The notes: generated from the sequence alone by a model not told the origin. A DNA stretch of 64,000 nt from Pedobacter sp. FW305-3-2-15-E-R2A2 (GCF_038446955.1 NZ_CP151803.1:7440001-7504000), one strand, 5' to 3'; shown: positions 17,606-26,720, counted from the first letter of the stretch. Numbers and translations: made by a program.

Positions 17606-17613
17606 TATATTTG
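17606..17613 (+). promoter_or_regulatory. Possible -7 element directly before the TPR gene
   Basis: TATATTTG matches TAnnTTTG but ends only 4 bases before the ATG at 17618. If used, the message would be leaderless. It may be chance in an AT-rich gap. Confidence 0.35.
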
Positions 17614-17617
17614 AACC

Positions 17618-19333
17618 ATGAAAATGACAAAGAAAGCAATAACCTTAGGTTTAGGTTTAGTAGTGATGGGTTCTGCCTCTTTTGCTCAAAGCTTAAATGA
17701 TGCAAAAAAGGCAATAGATGCCGAACAGTACCAGAAAGCGACTACCATGCTTAAAGCATTGGTGAAATCACAAGCTAGTAAAGGAGAAAATTACTTTAAT
17801 TTAGGTGATGTTTATCTAAGAATGGATTATGTGGATTCTGCAAGAGCGGTGTTTACACAAGGCGTTGCTGCTGATCCAAAAAACTCTTTAAACTATATTG
17901 GTTTAGGAGAGGCTGATTTATTTTCTAACAACCCAACTTCAGCAAATACCAATTTTGCTAAAGCTGTAGAAGTATCTTCTAAAAAAGATTATATTCCTCA
18001 GTTGTATATCGGTAAAGCATATATTGCTACTGATAAACCTGATTTCACTTCAGCGCTGCCTTATCTTCAAAAAGCAGATGAATTGGATAAAGACGATAAA
18101 GATGCAGAGACTTTCGTGGCATTGGGTGATTATTATGCTTTGCAAAAGAAAAATTCTGAGGCTTTACAGAGCTATATGAGAGCTTTGAATATAAACGGAG
18201 CGCTGTTAAGAGCTAAAGTTCAAATTGGAAGAATGTATACTGAATCAAGAGCATTTCCTGAAGCTGAAGCAGAGCTAAACTCCGCCATTGCTGCAGATGC
18301 AAATTATGGTCCTGCTTACAGAGAAATTGCAGAACTTTACATGCAATGGGCAAATCAGGTTGCTACTGAACAGGCGGCTAAATCTGCTTTGGCATTGACA
18401 AACTATAAAAAATATCTTGACCTGACTGATCAGTCTTATGAATCAAAACTTCGTTATGCGCAGTTCTTGTTTTACGCAAAAGATTTCCAAACCTTAGAGC
18501 AGGTTACAAGTGAATTAGCAACAACCAATGTTAATGATCCAAAAAGCCTTGTCGTATCAAGATTACGTGGCTACTCTGCTTATGAAAACAAGAACTATCC
18601 AAAGAGTTTAGAATACATGAACGACTTCTTTGCGAAAGTAAAAGATACTTCACGTATCGTAGCTTCCGATTATTTATATCTTGGAAGAGCCTTAATGCAA
18701 AATGGTAATGACAGTCTTGCATTGACAAACATCGTTAAAGCTGTAGAGAAAGATTCTACAAATGCAGAAGCTTTAGAAGAAGTAGCAATGTCTCTTTTCA
18801 AAGCAAAAAACTATGCTAAAGCTGGTGATGTATTTGCAATTGCTGTTAAATCAAATCCTAATGGCAAAAACACATTAACCAACTCTTATTACTTGGGCGT
18901 AGCTAAATATTATGACTACGCACTTAAAGACAGAGATGGTAAACATCCTGATAAAAAGATTTTAGTAGATGCGGATTCTGCTTTCTCTTCTATTATCAAG
19001 TTTAAGAATGATTTTGCATTGGCTTATGCTTACAGAGCTCGTATCGCAAAATATGCAGATGATGCAACCAACCCAAAATGGTTAGCTGTTCCTTACTACG
19101 ATCAATTGATTCAGTTAGTTACCGTAACTAAGCCAGAACTTGCGGCTTCAGTTCCAAAAGAATTAGTAGAAGCTTATGTTTATACGGGTTCATACTATGC
19201 TCAGACTGATAAAGAAAAAGCTAAAGAATACCTGACAAAAGCCCTTGCTATTGATCCTCAGAACTCAGGAGCACAGGAACGTTTAAAACAATTAACTGCA
19301 CCAGCACCTAAGAGTCCGGTAAAGAAAAAGTAA
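17618..19333 (+). CDS. Periplasmic TPR-repeat protein
   Basis: 571 residues. The signal peptide ends around S-F-A-Q (residue 23). The rest is a run of about 34-residue TPR helices from residue 25 to 560 (for example Y-F-N-L-G-D-V-Y-L-R and Y-L-Y-L-G-R-A-L), ending in a Pro/Lys-rich tail. It is last in the exbB-tonB run and followed by a strong terminator. TPR arrays hold protein partners, so it may scaffold a TonB-linked complex. Function not known. Confidence 0.85.
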   Translation: MKMTKKAITLGLGLVVMGSASFAQSLNDAKKAIDAEQYQKATTMLKALVKSQASKGENYFNLGDVYLRMDYVDSARAVFTQGVAADPKNSLNYIGLGEADLFSNNPTSANTNFAKAVEVSSKKDYIPQLYIGKAYIATDKPDFTSALPYLQKADELDKDDKDAETFVALGDYYALQKKNSEALQSYMRALNINGALLRAKVQIGRMYTESRAFPEAEAELNSAIAADANYGPAYREIAELYMQWANQVATEQAAKSALALTNYKKYLDLTDQSYESKLRYAQFLFYAKDFQTLEQVTSELATTNVNDPKSLVVSRLRGYSAYENKNYPKSLEYMNDFFAKVKDTSRIVASDYLYLGRALMQNGNDSLALTNIVKAVEKDSTNAEALEEVAMSLFKAKNYAKAGDVFAIAVKSNPNGKNTLTNSYYLGVAKYYDYALKDRDGKHPDKKILVDADSAFSSIIKFKNDFALAYAYRARIAKYADDATNPKWLAVPYYDQLIQLVTVTKPELAASVPKELVEAYVYTGSYYAQTDKEKAKEYLTKALAIDPQNSGAQERLKQLTAPAPKSPVKKK

Positions 19334-19349
19334 TATTTTCGAATAAAAG

Positions 19350-19384
19350 AAAAAGGCAGGGTTGTTATCCTGCCTTTTTCTTTT
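19350..19384 (+). terminator. Intrinsic terminator after the exbB-TPR operon
   Basis: Stem AAAAAGGCAGG / CCTGCCTTTTT with an 8-base loop and a T-run. The T-run merges with the -7 box of the nuoA promoter at 19384. Confidence 0.9.
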
Positions 19385-19391
19385 AATTTTG
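19384..19391 (+). promoter_or_regulatory. Predicted -7 element of nuoA
   Basis: TAATTTTG is an exact TAnnTTTG match 16 bases before the nuoA ATG and right after the upstream terminator. Confidence 0.6.
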
Positions 19392-19407
19392 TCCCAAATT
19401 TAATGTC

Positions 19408-19779
19408 ATGGAAACCCAAAGTGTACCTGTAGATTTTTTACCTATTGTATTTCAAGTTATTGTTGCTTTAGGATTTGTTGTTGTGACTTTGATCGCAACT
19501 CATTTTTTAGGCCCTAAAAGAAAGACAGCAGATAAATTGTCAACTTTCGAAGCAGGGATTAAAGTTGTTGGAAATGCGCGTCAGCCATTCTCTATTAAAT
19601 ACTTCTTAGTCGCCATTCTATTCGTTCTGTTCGATGTGGAGGTGATTTTCATGTATCCATGGGCAGTTAACTTCAGAGAGCTTGGAATGACTGGTATGAT
19701 CGAAATGTTCATCTTCATGGGCACCTTGTTACTTGGTTTTATCTACGTTTTGAAAAAGAAAGCTTTAGACTGGAATTAA
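19408..19779 (+). CDS. nuoA: NADH-quinone oxidoreductase subunit A
   Basis: 123 residues, three membrane helices. The loop between helices 1 and 2 has K-L-S-T-F-E-A-G-I-K, equivalent to the conserved Y-E-S/C-G motif, and helix 2 holds F-D-V-E-V-I-F-M-Y-P-W. It is a membrane-arm subunit next to the quinone site. First gene of the nuo series, but separated from nuoB by a terminator-like hairpin. Confidence 0.97.
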   Translation: METQSVPVDFLPIVFQVIVALGFVVVTLIATHFLGPKRKTADKLSTFEAGIKVVGNARQPFSIKYFLVAILFVLFDVEVIFMYPWAVNFRELGMTGMIEMFIFMGTLLLGFIYVLKKKALDWN

Positions 19780-19836
19780 CCTATTTAGATTGTTTCTAAA
19801 TGATGTTAGTTTAGGTCAATTGCTTCCAAAATATTG

Positions 19837-19844
19837 TAAATTTG
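19837..19844 (+). promoter_or_regulatory. Predicted -7 element of nuoB
   Basis: TAAATTTG matches TAnnTTTG. A start about 7 bases downstream would fall inside the left arm of the hairpin at 19846-19854, so transcripts made here would not form that hairpin. Confidence 0.5.
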
Positions 19845-19845
19845 T

Positions 19846-19876
19846 GGTTCATTCTTTGTAGGAATGAACCTTTTTT
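19846..19876 (+). terminator. Intrinsic terminator-like hairpin between nuoA and nuoB
   Basis: GGTTCATTC (19846-19854) pairs perfectly with GAATGAACC (19862-19870), followed by six T. It would end or attenuate transcription coming from nuoA. Confidence 0.75.
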
Positions 19877-19887
19877 CGTTTTGTATC

Positions 19888-20430
19888 ATGAGTGACATCA
19901 ATATAGTAGACGCGCCTCCAGGCATAGAAGGATCTGGTTTTTTTGCCACCTCTTTTGACAAAGTAATTGGTTTGGCACGTTCCCATTCATTATGGCCCCT
20001 GCCATTCGCTACGTCTTGTTGCGGTATCGAGTTTATGGCTACCATGGGTTCTCACTATGACTTCGGTCGTTTTGGCTCTGAACGTTTAAGTTTTTCTCCC
20101 CGTCAGGCGGATTTATTAATGGTGATGGGAACCATCGCCAAGAAAATGAGCCCTGTATTAAAGCAAGTGTACTTACAAATGGCTGAACCGCGTTGGGTGA
20201 TCGCTGTAGGTGCCTGCGCATCAAGTGGAGGAATCTTTGATACCTATTCTGTACTTCAGGGAATAGATGAAATCATTCCGGTAGATGTTTACGTCCCAGG
20301 TTGTCCACCGAGACCAGAAGCAATCTTAGATGGCTTTGGCAAGATCCAGGAGCTGGTAAGGAATGAATCTTCCAGAAGAAGAGATTCAGATCAATACAAG
20401 GAAATGTTGGCTTCATACGGAATATTATAA
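19888..20430 (+). CDS. nuoB: NADH-quinone oxidoreductase subunit B
   Basis: 180 residues. Carries the N2 [4Fe-4S] cluster, with ligands in T-S-C-C-G-I-E-F, V-G-A-C-A-S-S-G-G and V-P-G-C-P-P-R-P-E. A start at 19864 is possible in frame, but that ATG lies inside the hairpin; the ATG at 19888 (M-S-D-I-N-I-V-D) fits the family. The stop overlaps the nuoC ATG by one base. Confidence 0.97.
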   Translation: MSDINIVDAPPGIEGSGFFATSFDKVIGLARSHSLWPLPFATSCCGIEFMATMGSHYDFGRFGSERLSFSPRQADLLMVMGTIAKKMSPVLKQVYLQMAEPRWVIAVGACASSGGIFDTYSVLQGIDEIIPVDVYVPGCPPRPEAILDGFGKIQELVRNESSRRRDSDQYKEMLASYGIL

Positions 20431-20933
20431 TGGCAGAAGTTACAAATAATGAAATCGTTCAGGCGCTAACAGAAAAGTTCGGCGGACAGATCATCGGCGT
20501 GAATGAGCCATATGGCTTGCTTACTTTCGAAACCACTAAAGATGTCATCATCGAAGTGCTGAGGTTTCTGAAAGAAGATGCCAATACTAATTTTAATTTC
20601 CTGACTGATATCACTGCGGTACATTATCCGGAGAAAAAACATGGTATTGCAGTGGTTTATCACTTGCATAGCATGGTTAAAAAGATCAGGGTTAGGGTAA
20701 AAGTCTTCATCGACGAACATCATCCGACCATTCCTACTGCTACAGTGCTATGGAATTCAGCAAACTGGATGGAAAGAGAAACATATGACTTCTTCGGAGT
20801 AAGATTTGAAGGTCACCCGGACTTGAGAAGAATATTGAACATGGACGAACTAGGTGTTCATCCGATGTTGAAGCAGTATCCTTTGGAAGATCCAAACAGA
20901 GTAGATAAAAAAGACGAATACTTTGGTAGATAA
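20430..20933 (+). CDS. nuoC: NADH-quinone oxidoreductase subunit C
   Basis: 167 residues, the 30-kDa subunit of the hydrophilic arm. The family signature is seen in E-R-E-T-Y-D-F-F-G-V and F-E-G-H-P-D-L-R-R-I-L, ending in Y-P-L-E-D-P. Separate from NuoD, unlike the fused E. coli form. It overlaps nuoB by one base. Confidence 0.97.
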   Translation: MAEVTNNEIVQALTEKFGGQIIGVNEPYGLLTFETTKDVIIEVLRFLKEDANTNFNFLTDITAVHYPEKKHGIAVVYHLHSMVKKIRVRVKVFIDEHHPTIPTATVLWNSANWMERETYDFFGVRFEGHPDLRRILNMDELGVHPMLKQYPLEDPNRVDKKDEYFGR

Positions 20934-20937
20934 GAAC

Positions 20938-22152
20938 ATGAATCACAATCAACCGGTATATACAGATAACGATCCTCAGAATGAGTTGGTAACCCTGAAT
21001 TTAGGACCTACTCACCCTGCAACCCATGGTGTTTTTCAGAATGTAATTCAATTAGACGGCGAGCGTATTGTAAGTGGTGTTTCTACCATTGGCTATATTC
21101 ACCGTGCTTTTGAGAAAATTGCAGAACACCGTCCATTCTATCAGATCACCCCTTTAACCGACAGGTTAAACTACTGCTCATCGCCGATCAATAACATGGG
21201 ATGGCACATGACGGTAGAGAAATTATTAAATATCCAAATGCCTAAAAGGGTCGATTACCTAAGGGTAATCGTTATGGAGCTTTCACGTATTGCTGATCAT
21301 ATTATCTGTAATACGATCATTGCCCAGGATACAGGGGCGACGACTACTTTCCTATACCTTTTTCAGTTCAGAGAGCACATCTATGAGATCTTTGAGGAAA
21401 TCTGTGGTGCACGTTTAACAACAAACATTGGTAGGATTGGTGGTTTTGAAAGAGATTTCAACGACATCGCCTTTGCGAAAATCAATAAGTTTTTAAAAGA
21501 GTTTCCCGTTGCTTTAAAAGAGTTTGAAAGTCTTTTAAACCGCAACAGGATTTTTATAGACCGTACTTCAGGAGTTGCCTGCGTAACTGCAGAACAGGGT
21601 TTGGATTATGGGTGGACAGGACCTTTATTGCGTTCTACAGGAGTAGATTATGATGTTCGCGTAAGTGAGCCTTATTCTTCTTATCAAGACTTCGATTTTG
21701 AAGTTCCTGTAGGTACCAGCGGTGATATTTACGACCGTTACCTGGTGCGTAATGAGGAAATGTGGCAAAGTCTTCGCCTGATTGAGCAGGGGATGGAGAA
21801 ATTAAAGAGCGAAAAGGCAGGAATTTTCCATGCAGATGTTCCTGAATTCTATTTGCCTGGAAAAGAAGAAGTTTACAACAATATGGAAGCATTGATCTAT
21901 CACTTTAAAATTGTGATGGGCGAAATTGATGCTCCTAAAGCGGAAGTTTACCATGCTGTTGAAGGTGGTAACGGGGAGCTGGGGTTCTATTTGATTAATG
22001 ATGGAGGAAGAACACCTTACCGTCTGCATTTCAGAAGACCAAGCTTTATTAATTATCAAATGTTTGCGCCCATGAGTAAAGGTATGCTGTTGTCAGATGC
22101 CATTATTAACATGAGTAGTATGAATATTATTGCAGGAGAATTAGATGCTTAA
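20938..22152 (+). CDS. nuoD: NADH-quinone oxidoreductase subunit D
   Basis: 404 residues, the 49-kDa subunit that forms the quinone pocket with NuoB. Typical motifs are N-L-G-P-T-H-P-A-T-H-G, G-Y-I-H-R-A-F-E-K and the C-terminal G-E-L-D-A. The frame is open back to a TTG at 20923 within nuoC, but the ATG at 20938, 4 bases after the nuoC stop, is the natural start. It overlaps nuoE by 8 bases. Confidence 0.97.
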   Translation: MNHNQPVYTDNDPQNELVTLNLGPTHPATHGVFQNVIQLDGERIVSGVSTIGYIHRAFEKIAEHRPFYQITPLTDRLNYCSSPINNMGWHMTVEKLLNIQMPKRVDYLRVIVMELSRIADHIICNTIIAQDTGATTTFLYLFQFREHIYEIFEEICGARLTTNIGRIGGFERDFNDIAFAKINKFLKEFPVALKEFESLLNRNRIFIDRTSGVACVTAEQGLDYGWTGPLLRSTGVDYDVRVSEPYSSYQDFDFEVPVGTSGDIYDRYLVRNEEMWQSLRLIEQGMEKLKSEKAGIFHADVPEFYLPGKEEVYNNMEALIYHFKIVMGEIDAPKAEVYHAVEGGNGELGFYLINDGGRTPYRLHFRRPSFINYQMFAPMSKGMLLSDAIINMSSMNIIAGELDA

Positions 22153-22657
22153 AGTAGAAGAACAACAACCTGTGCAATTCTCAGCGGCTTTAATTGAAAA
22201 GTCTGAAGAGATCGTTAAGAGATATCCGGAAGGAAAGCAAAAATCTGCTTTATTGCCAATCTTGCATGAAGTACAGGCAGAACTGGGCTGGTTAAGTCCA
22301 AATGCCATGGATAAAGTTGCGGAGTTTCTGAGTATCGAACCCATTGAAGTATATGAAGTAGCCTCGTTTTACAGCATGTACTTTTTGAAACCTCAGGGTA
22401 AATATGTTCTGGAAGTTTGCAGAACAGGACCTTGCTGTTTAGTGGGAGCGGAAAAACTGATGGATCACCTGCAGAAAAGCCTTGGTGTGAAAGAAAACGA
22501 AGTGACACCGGATGGCTTATTCAGCTGGAGAGGGGTAGAGTGTTTAGCGGCATGTGGCTATGGCCCGGTTTTACAGATAGGTCCTGAATATACCTTCTAT
22601 GAGAACCTTAACGAACAAAAGGTAGACGATTTGATACAAGACTTACGCAAAAAATAA
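22145..22657 (+). CDS. nuoE: NADH-quinone oxidoreductase subunit E
   Basis: 170 residues, thioredoxin-like fold with the N1a [2Fe-2S] cluster. Its ligands lie in C-R-T-G-P-C-C-L and in C-L-A-A-C-G-Y-G-P. It works with NuoF in the NADH-oxidising module. It overlaps nuoD by 8 bases and nuoF by one. Confidence 0.97.
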   Translation: MLKVEEQQPVQFSAALIEKSEEIVKRYPEGKQKSALLPILHEVQAELGWLSPNAMDKVAEFLSIEPIEVYEVASFYSMYFLKPQGKYVLEVCRTGPCCLVGAEKLMDHLQKSLGVKENEVTPDGLFSWRGVECLAACGYGPVLQIGPEYTFYENLNEQKVDDLIQDLRKK

Positions 22658-24021
22658 TGGCCCGTAAACTATTATTAGAACATATAAACGTACCGGACAT
22701 TCATACATTTGATGTCTATCGCCAGAAAGGCGGGTACCGCGCTGTGGAAAAGGCTTTGAAAACTTTAACCCCTGATGAAGTGGTAGAAGAAGTGAAAAAG
22801 TCCGGATTACGCGGTCGTGGGGGTGCAGGATTTCCTACAGGAATGAAATGGAGCTTTTTGGCTAAACCGGAAGGGGTAGCGCGTTACCTGGTATGTAATG
22901 CCGATGAATCGGAGCCGGGAACGTTTAAAGACCGTTACCTGATGACCCATATCCCTCATGCACTGATCGAAGGAATGATTGTATCCAGCTTTGCATTGGG
23001 TGCACATACTTCTTATATCTATGTACGTGGAGAAATGATGCCTCAGATCCGCATTCTGGAAAAAGCAATCGCTGAAGCCAAAAATGCCGGATTTCTAGGT
23101 AAAAATATTTTAGGAACAGGTTACGACCTGGAACTATACGTTCAGCCGGGTGGTGGTGCTTATATCTGTGGTGAAGAAACTGCTTTATTAGAATCACTGG
23201 AAGGTAAACGTGGTAACCCGAGGATCAAACCTCCATTTCCTGCTATCGCAGGATTGTATGGCTGCCCAACGGTAGTGAACAACGTGGAATCTATTGCTGC
23301 TACTGTTCCGATCATCAATGATGGCGGAGATGAGTATGCAAAAATCGGAATCGGCCGCAGTACAGGAACTAAACTGATCTCCGCTTCGGGGAACCTGGTA
23401 AGACCGGGAGTTTATGAGATTGAGCTGGGCTTACCTGTGGAAGAATTTATCTATTCTGATGAGTGGTGTGGTGGTATTGCCAATGGCAAAAGATTAAAGG
23501 CAACAGTTGCCGGTGGATCTTCTGTTCCGATACTTCCTGCTAACCTTAGTTTAAAGCTTGCAAATGGGGATCCCCGTTTAATGAGCTATGAATCTTTATC
23601 TGAAGGTGGTTTTGCTACCGGATCGATGATGGGTTCAGGAGGGTTCATCGCTTTTGATGAAGATCAGTGTATCGTTAGAAATACCTGGAACTTCTCCCGT
23701 TTTTATCACCACGAGAGTTGTGGCCAATGTTCACCTTGTCGCGAGGGAACAGGATGGATGGAGAAAGTACTTCATCGCCTTGAATTTGGCCATGGTAAAA
23801 TGAGTGATATTGATTTGTTGGTTGACGTTTCAAAGAAAATTGAAGGAAATACCATTTGTCCTTTAGGTGATGCAGCAGCATGGCCGGTAGCGAGTGCCAT
23901 CAGACATTTCAGAGATGAGTTTGAATGGCATGTGAATGAACCGGTGAAAAGCCTGGATACAAATTATGGATTGGCAAATTATGCTGAACCAATAGCTAAA
24001 ACAGTGAGTACAGAAAATTAA
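22657..24021 (+). CDS. nuoF: NADH-quinone oxidoreductase subunit F
   Basis: 454 residues. NADH/FMN-binding subunit with the glycine-rich G-R-G-G-A-G-F-P-T-G-M-K-W, the G-G-G-A-Y-I-C-G-E-E-T-A-L flavin region, and the N3 [4Fe-4S] ligands S-C-G-Q-C-S-P-C-R-E-G plus a later C-P-L-G-D. It oxidises NADH and passes electrons to the iron-sulphur chain. Confidence 0.98.
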   Translation: MARKLLLEHINVPDIHTFDVYRQKGGYRAVEKALKTLTPDEVVEEVKKSGLRGRGGAGFPTGMKWSFLAKPEGVARYLVCNADESEPGTFKDRYLMTHIPHALIEGMIVSSFALGAHTSYIYVRGEMMPQIRILEKAIAEAKNAGFLGKNILGTGYDLELYVQPGGGAYICGEETALLESLEGKRGNPRIKPPFPAIAGLYGCPTVVNNVESIAATVPIINDGGDEYAKIGIGRSTGTKLISASGNLVRPGVYEIELGLPVEEFIYSDEWCGGIANGKRLKATVAGGSSVPILPANLSLKLANGDPRLMSYESLSEGGFATGSMMGSGGFIAFDEDQCIVRNTWNFSRFYHHESCGQCSPCREGTGWMEKVLHRLEFGHGKMSDIDLLVDVSKKIEGNTICPLGDAAAWPVASAIRHFRDEFEWHVNEPVKSLDTNYGLANYAEPIAKTVSTEN

Positions 24022-24091
24022 CGATCAAACTGAAGTTTAAGCGGTTATAAGACCGGGAAAGCAGAAGAATGATAAAAGAATATCTTTAACA

Positions 24092-25096
24092 ATGAGTGAT
24101 AAAGTTAAGGTAACCATAGACGGAATAACCGTAGAAGTAGCGCCAGGAACCACCATCCTGAATGCTGCCAGACAAATCGGCGGCGATATTGTTCCTCCGG
24201 CGATGTGTTATTATTCCAAATTAGAAGGTAGTGGTGGTAAGTGTCGGACCTGCATCGTTAAGGTGAGTAAAGGTTCTGAAAAGGATCCCCGTCCGATGCC
24301 GAAACTGGTAGCTTCATGCCGGACCACCGTAATGGATGGAATGGAGGTGCAGAACATTACTTCTCCGGAAGTGATTGAAGCCAGAAGCGGTGTAGTGGAG
24401 ATGTTGTTGATCAACCATCCGCTGGATTGTCCTGTTTGTGACCAGGCAGGTGAATGTGACCTTCAGAATCTGGGTTACGAGCATGGTTTGCAGAAAACAA
24501 GGTATGAGTTTGAAAGAAGAACTTTCGAACGCATAGATATTGGCGATAAGATCCAGTTGCACATGAACAGGTGCATTCTTTGTTATCGTTGTGTGTTTAC
24601 TGCAGATCAGATTACGAATAAACGTGTTCACGGAATCTTAAACCGTGGAGATCATTCAGAGATCTCTACTTATATTCAAACGGCTGTCGACAATGATTTC
24701 TCCGGAAATGTGATCGATGTTTGCCCGGTTGGCGCTTTAACCGATAAAACTTTCAGGTTTAAAAACAGGGTTTGGTTTACTAAACCAATTGATGCACACA
24801 GAGATTGTCCTACTTGTAGCGGAAAAGTAACGCTATGGTATAAAGGAGAAGATGTCTTGCGTGTAACAGCCCGTAAAGACATTTATGGTGAGGTAGAAGA
24901 GTTCATCTGTAATACTTGTCGTTTTGACAAAAAGAAAACCGCAGACTGGACGATTGAACATCCTACACACATTAGTGATACGTCTGTAATTGCCTCCAAT
25001 CATTATGATACTTTAAAACCTTTGCCGGTAATTCAGGATAATGCCAGATTACAGGAAGCAAACAGGGTAGAACTAGAAAAAACCACTAAATTCTAA
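24092..25096 (+). CDS. nuoG: NADH-quinone oxidoreductase subunit G, short form
   Basis: 334 residues against 700-900 in proteobacteria. It keeps the N-terminal [2Fe-2S] domain (G-G-K-C-R-T-C), the His/Cys segment H-P-L-D-C-P-V-C-D-Q-A-G-E-C and the [4Fe-4S] motif R-C-I-L-C-Y-R-C with V-C-P-V-G-A-L. A further C-P-T-C and C-N-T-C pair marks the start of the molybdopterin-like domain, which is then absent. The frame ends cleanly and nuoH overlaps by one base, so this is a genuine short subunit as known in Bacteroidota, not a frameshift. Confidence 0.93.
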   Translation: MSDKVKVTIDGITVEVAPGTTILNAARQIGGDIVPPAMCYYSKLEGSGGKCRTCIVKVSKGSEKDPRPMPKLVASCRTTVMDGMEVQNITSPEVIEARSGVVEMLLINHPLDCPVCDQAGECDLQNLGYEHGLQKTRYEFERRTFERIDIGDKIQLHMNRCILCYRCVFTADQITNKRVHGILNRGDHSEISTYIQTAVDNDFSGNVIDVCPVGALTDKTFRFKNRVWFTKPIDAHRDCPTCSGKVTLWYKGEDVLRVTARKDIYGEVEEFICNTCRFDKKKTADWTIEHPTHISDTSVIASNHYDTLKPLPVIQDNARLQEANRVELEKTTKF

Positions 25097-26133
25097 TGGA
25101 TATAGCTTTTGTAATAGAGAAATTTGTACTGGTAGCGATTATATTCGGTATAAGTTTAGTGATAGCCATGTATTCCACTTATGCAGAAAGGAAAGTGGCT
25201 GCGTTTTTACAGGACAGGTTAGGACCGGACAGAGCGGGTCCCTTTGGGATTCTTCAGCCTTTGGCCGATGGTTTGAAAATGTTCATGAAAGAAGAGATCA
25301 TCCCTACGAATGCCAGTAAATGGTTATTTATGGTTGGTCCCGGTTTAGCCATGTTAACGGCTTGTATCGGTACGGCGGTGATTCCATGGGGTACGCCAAT
25401 GACCATAGGTGACCGCGTAATTCCTTTACAGGTAACCGATATCAACGTGGGTATCCTATATATCTTTGGCGTGGTCTCTTTAGGTGTTTACGGTGTAATG
25501 ATCGGTGGATGGGCTTCAAACAATAAATACTCTTTGTTAAGTGCGATCCGTGCGGCATCTCAAAACATCAGTTACGAAATTGCAATGGGTTTATCCATCA
25601 TTGCGTTGTTATTAGTTACCAATTCCATGAGCATCGGCGAAATCGTAGCCAATCAACATGGCTGGAGATGGAATGTACTTTATCAGCCTGTAGGCTTTTT
25701 ACTGTTTATGGTTTGTGCTTTTGCAGAAACGAACAGGGCACCATTCGATTTACCGGAATGTGAGACGGAGTTGATCGGTGGTTATCATACCGAATATTCA
25801 TCCATGAAACTTGGTTTCTATTTGTTCGCAGAATACATCAATATGTTTGTTTCTGCAGCAGTAATGGCAAGTTTATATTTTGGAGGTTATAACTATCCTG
25901 GAATGGATTGGGTACTGGCACATACAGGTCAGGTAATTGGTCCATTGATTGGAACGGGTGTCTTCTTTTTGAAGATCTTTGCTTTTATCTTTTTCTTCAT
26001 GTGGGTACGCTGGACCATTCCTCGTTTCCGTTATGATCAACTAATGCATTTAGGCTGGAAAGTTTTAATTCCTTTAGCCATTGCAAATATCATTGTCACA
26101 AGTATTGTGATTGCTGTAATTGAAAAGTTTTAA
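25096..26133 (+). CDS. nuoH: NADH-quinone oxidoreductase subunit H
   Basis: 345 residues, about eight membrane helices. Conserved loops include Y-A-E-R-K-V-A-A-F-L-Q-D-R-L-G-P, F-A-E-T-N-R-A-P-F-D-L-P-E and E-T-E-L-I-G-G-Y-H-T-E-Y. It forms the quinone channel at the foot of the membrane arm. It overlaps nuoG by one base. Confidence 0.98.
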   Translation: MDIAFVIEKFVLVAIIFGISLVIAMYSTYAERKVAAFLQDRLGPDRAGPFGILQPLADGLKMFMKEEIIPTNASKWLFMVGPGLAMLTACIGTAVIPWGTPMTIGDRVIPLQVTDINVGILYIFGVVSLGVYGVMIGGWASNNKYSLLSAIRAASQNISYEIAMGLSIIALLLVTNSMSIGEIVANQHGWRWNVLYQPVGFLLFMVCAFAETNRAPFDLPECETELIGGYHTEYSSMKLGFYLFAEYINMFVSAAVMASLYFGGYNYPGMDWVLAHTGQVIGPLIGTGVFFLKIFAFIFFFMWVRWTIPRFRYDQLMHLGWKVLIPLAIANIIVTSIVIAVIEKF

Positions 26134-26167
26134 CTGTCCGCATTTAGCGGTATAATAAGGAGGTTTA

Positions 26168-26668
26168 ATGGAACCATTAACCAGTAAAAAGAAAGTATTA
26201 GAGAAAGTACCCCTAACGTTTGCAGAACGCATGTATTTGCCTGCAATCACGAAAGGATTGGCTATTACGATCAGCCACTTCTTTAAGAAAGAGGCAACGA
26301 TCAGATATCCGGAGGTACAAAGAGAATTTTCTACCAATTTCAGAGGGATGCACTCGCTGAAAAGGGATGAAGAAGGTAAAGAACGTTGTACCGCATGTGG
26401 TCTCTGCGCTTTGTCTTGTCCTGCGGAAGCCATCACGATGATTGCTTCGGAGCGTAAACCGGAAGAGAAAGACCTTTACCGTGAGGAGAAATATGCTTCT
26501 GTATATGAGATCAACATGTTGCGTTGTATCTTTTGTGGATTGTGCGAAGAGGCGTGTCCAAAAGAAGCCATCTACTTAGATGGACCAATTGTTCCTTCAG
26601 ATTACCTGCGTAAAGATTTTATCTACGGCAAGGATAAACTGGTAGAACAGCCATTGAATAAGAAATAA
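26168..26668 (+). CDS. nuoI: NADH-quinone oxidoreductase subunit I
   Basis: 166 residues. Two ferredoxin-type motifs bind clusters N6a and N6b: C-T-A-C-G-L-C-A-L-S-C-P and C-I-F-C-G-L-C-E-E-A-C-P. It relays electrons from NuoG to NuoB. An AAGGAGG-like purine tract lies just before the ATG, a rare good ribosome-binding site in this window. Confidence 0.97.
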   Translation: MEPLTSKKKVLEKVPLTFAERMYLPAITKGLAITISHFFKKEATIRYPEVQREFSTNFRGMHSLKRDEEGKERCTACGLCALSCPAEAITMIASERKPEEKDLYREEKYASVYEINMLRCIFCGLCEEACPKEAIYLDGPIVPSDYLRKDFIYGKDKLVEQPLNKK

Positions 26669-26720
26669 TTAGCATACATAACCTCAGGGTTATTAATATA
26701 AACAGTTTAAACATAAATAA

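Noticed and set aside
19864..19887. Upstream ATG for nuoB
   Set aside because: It lies inside the terminator-like hairpin and would add eight unconserved residues.
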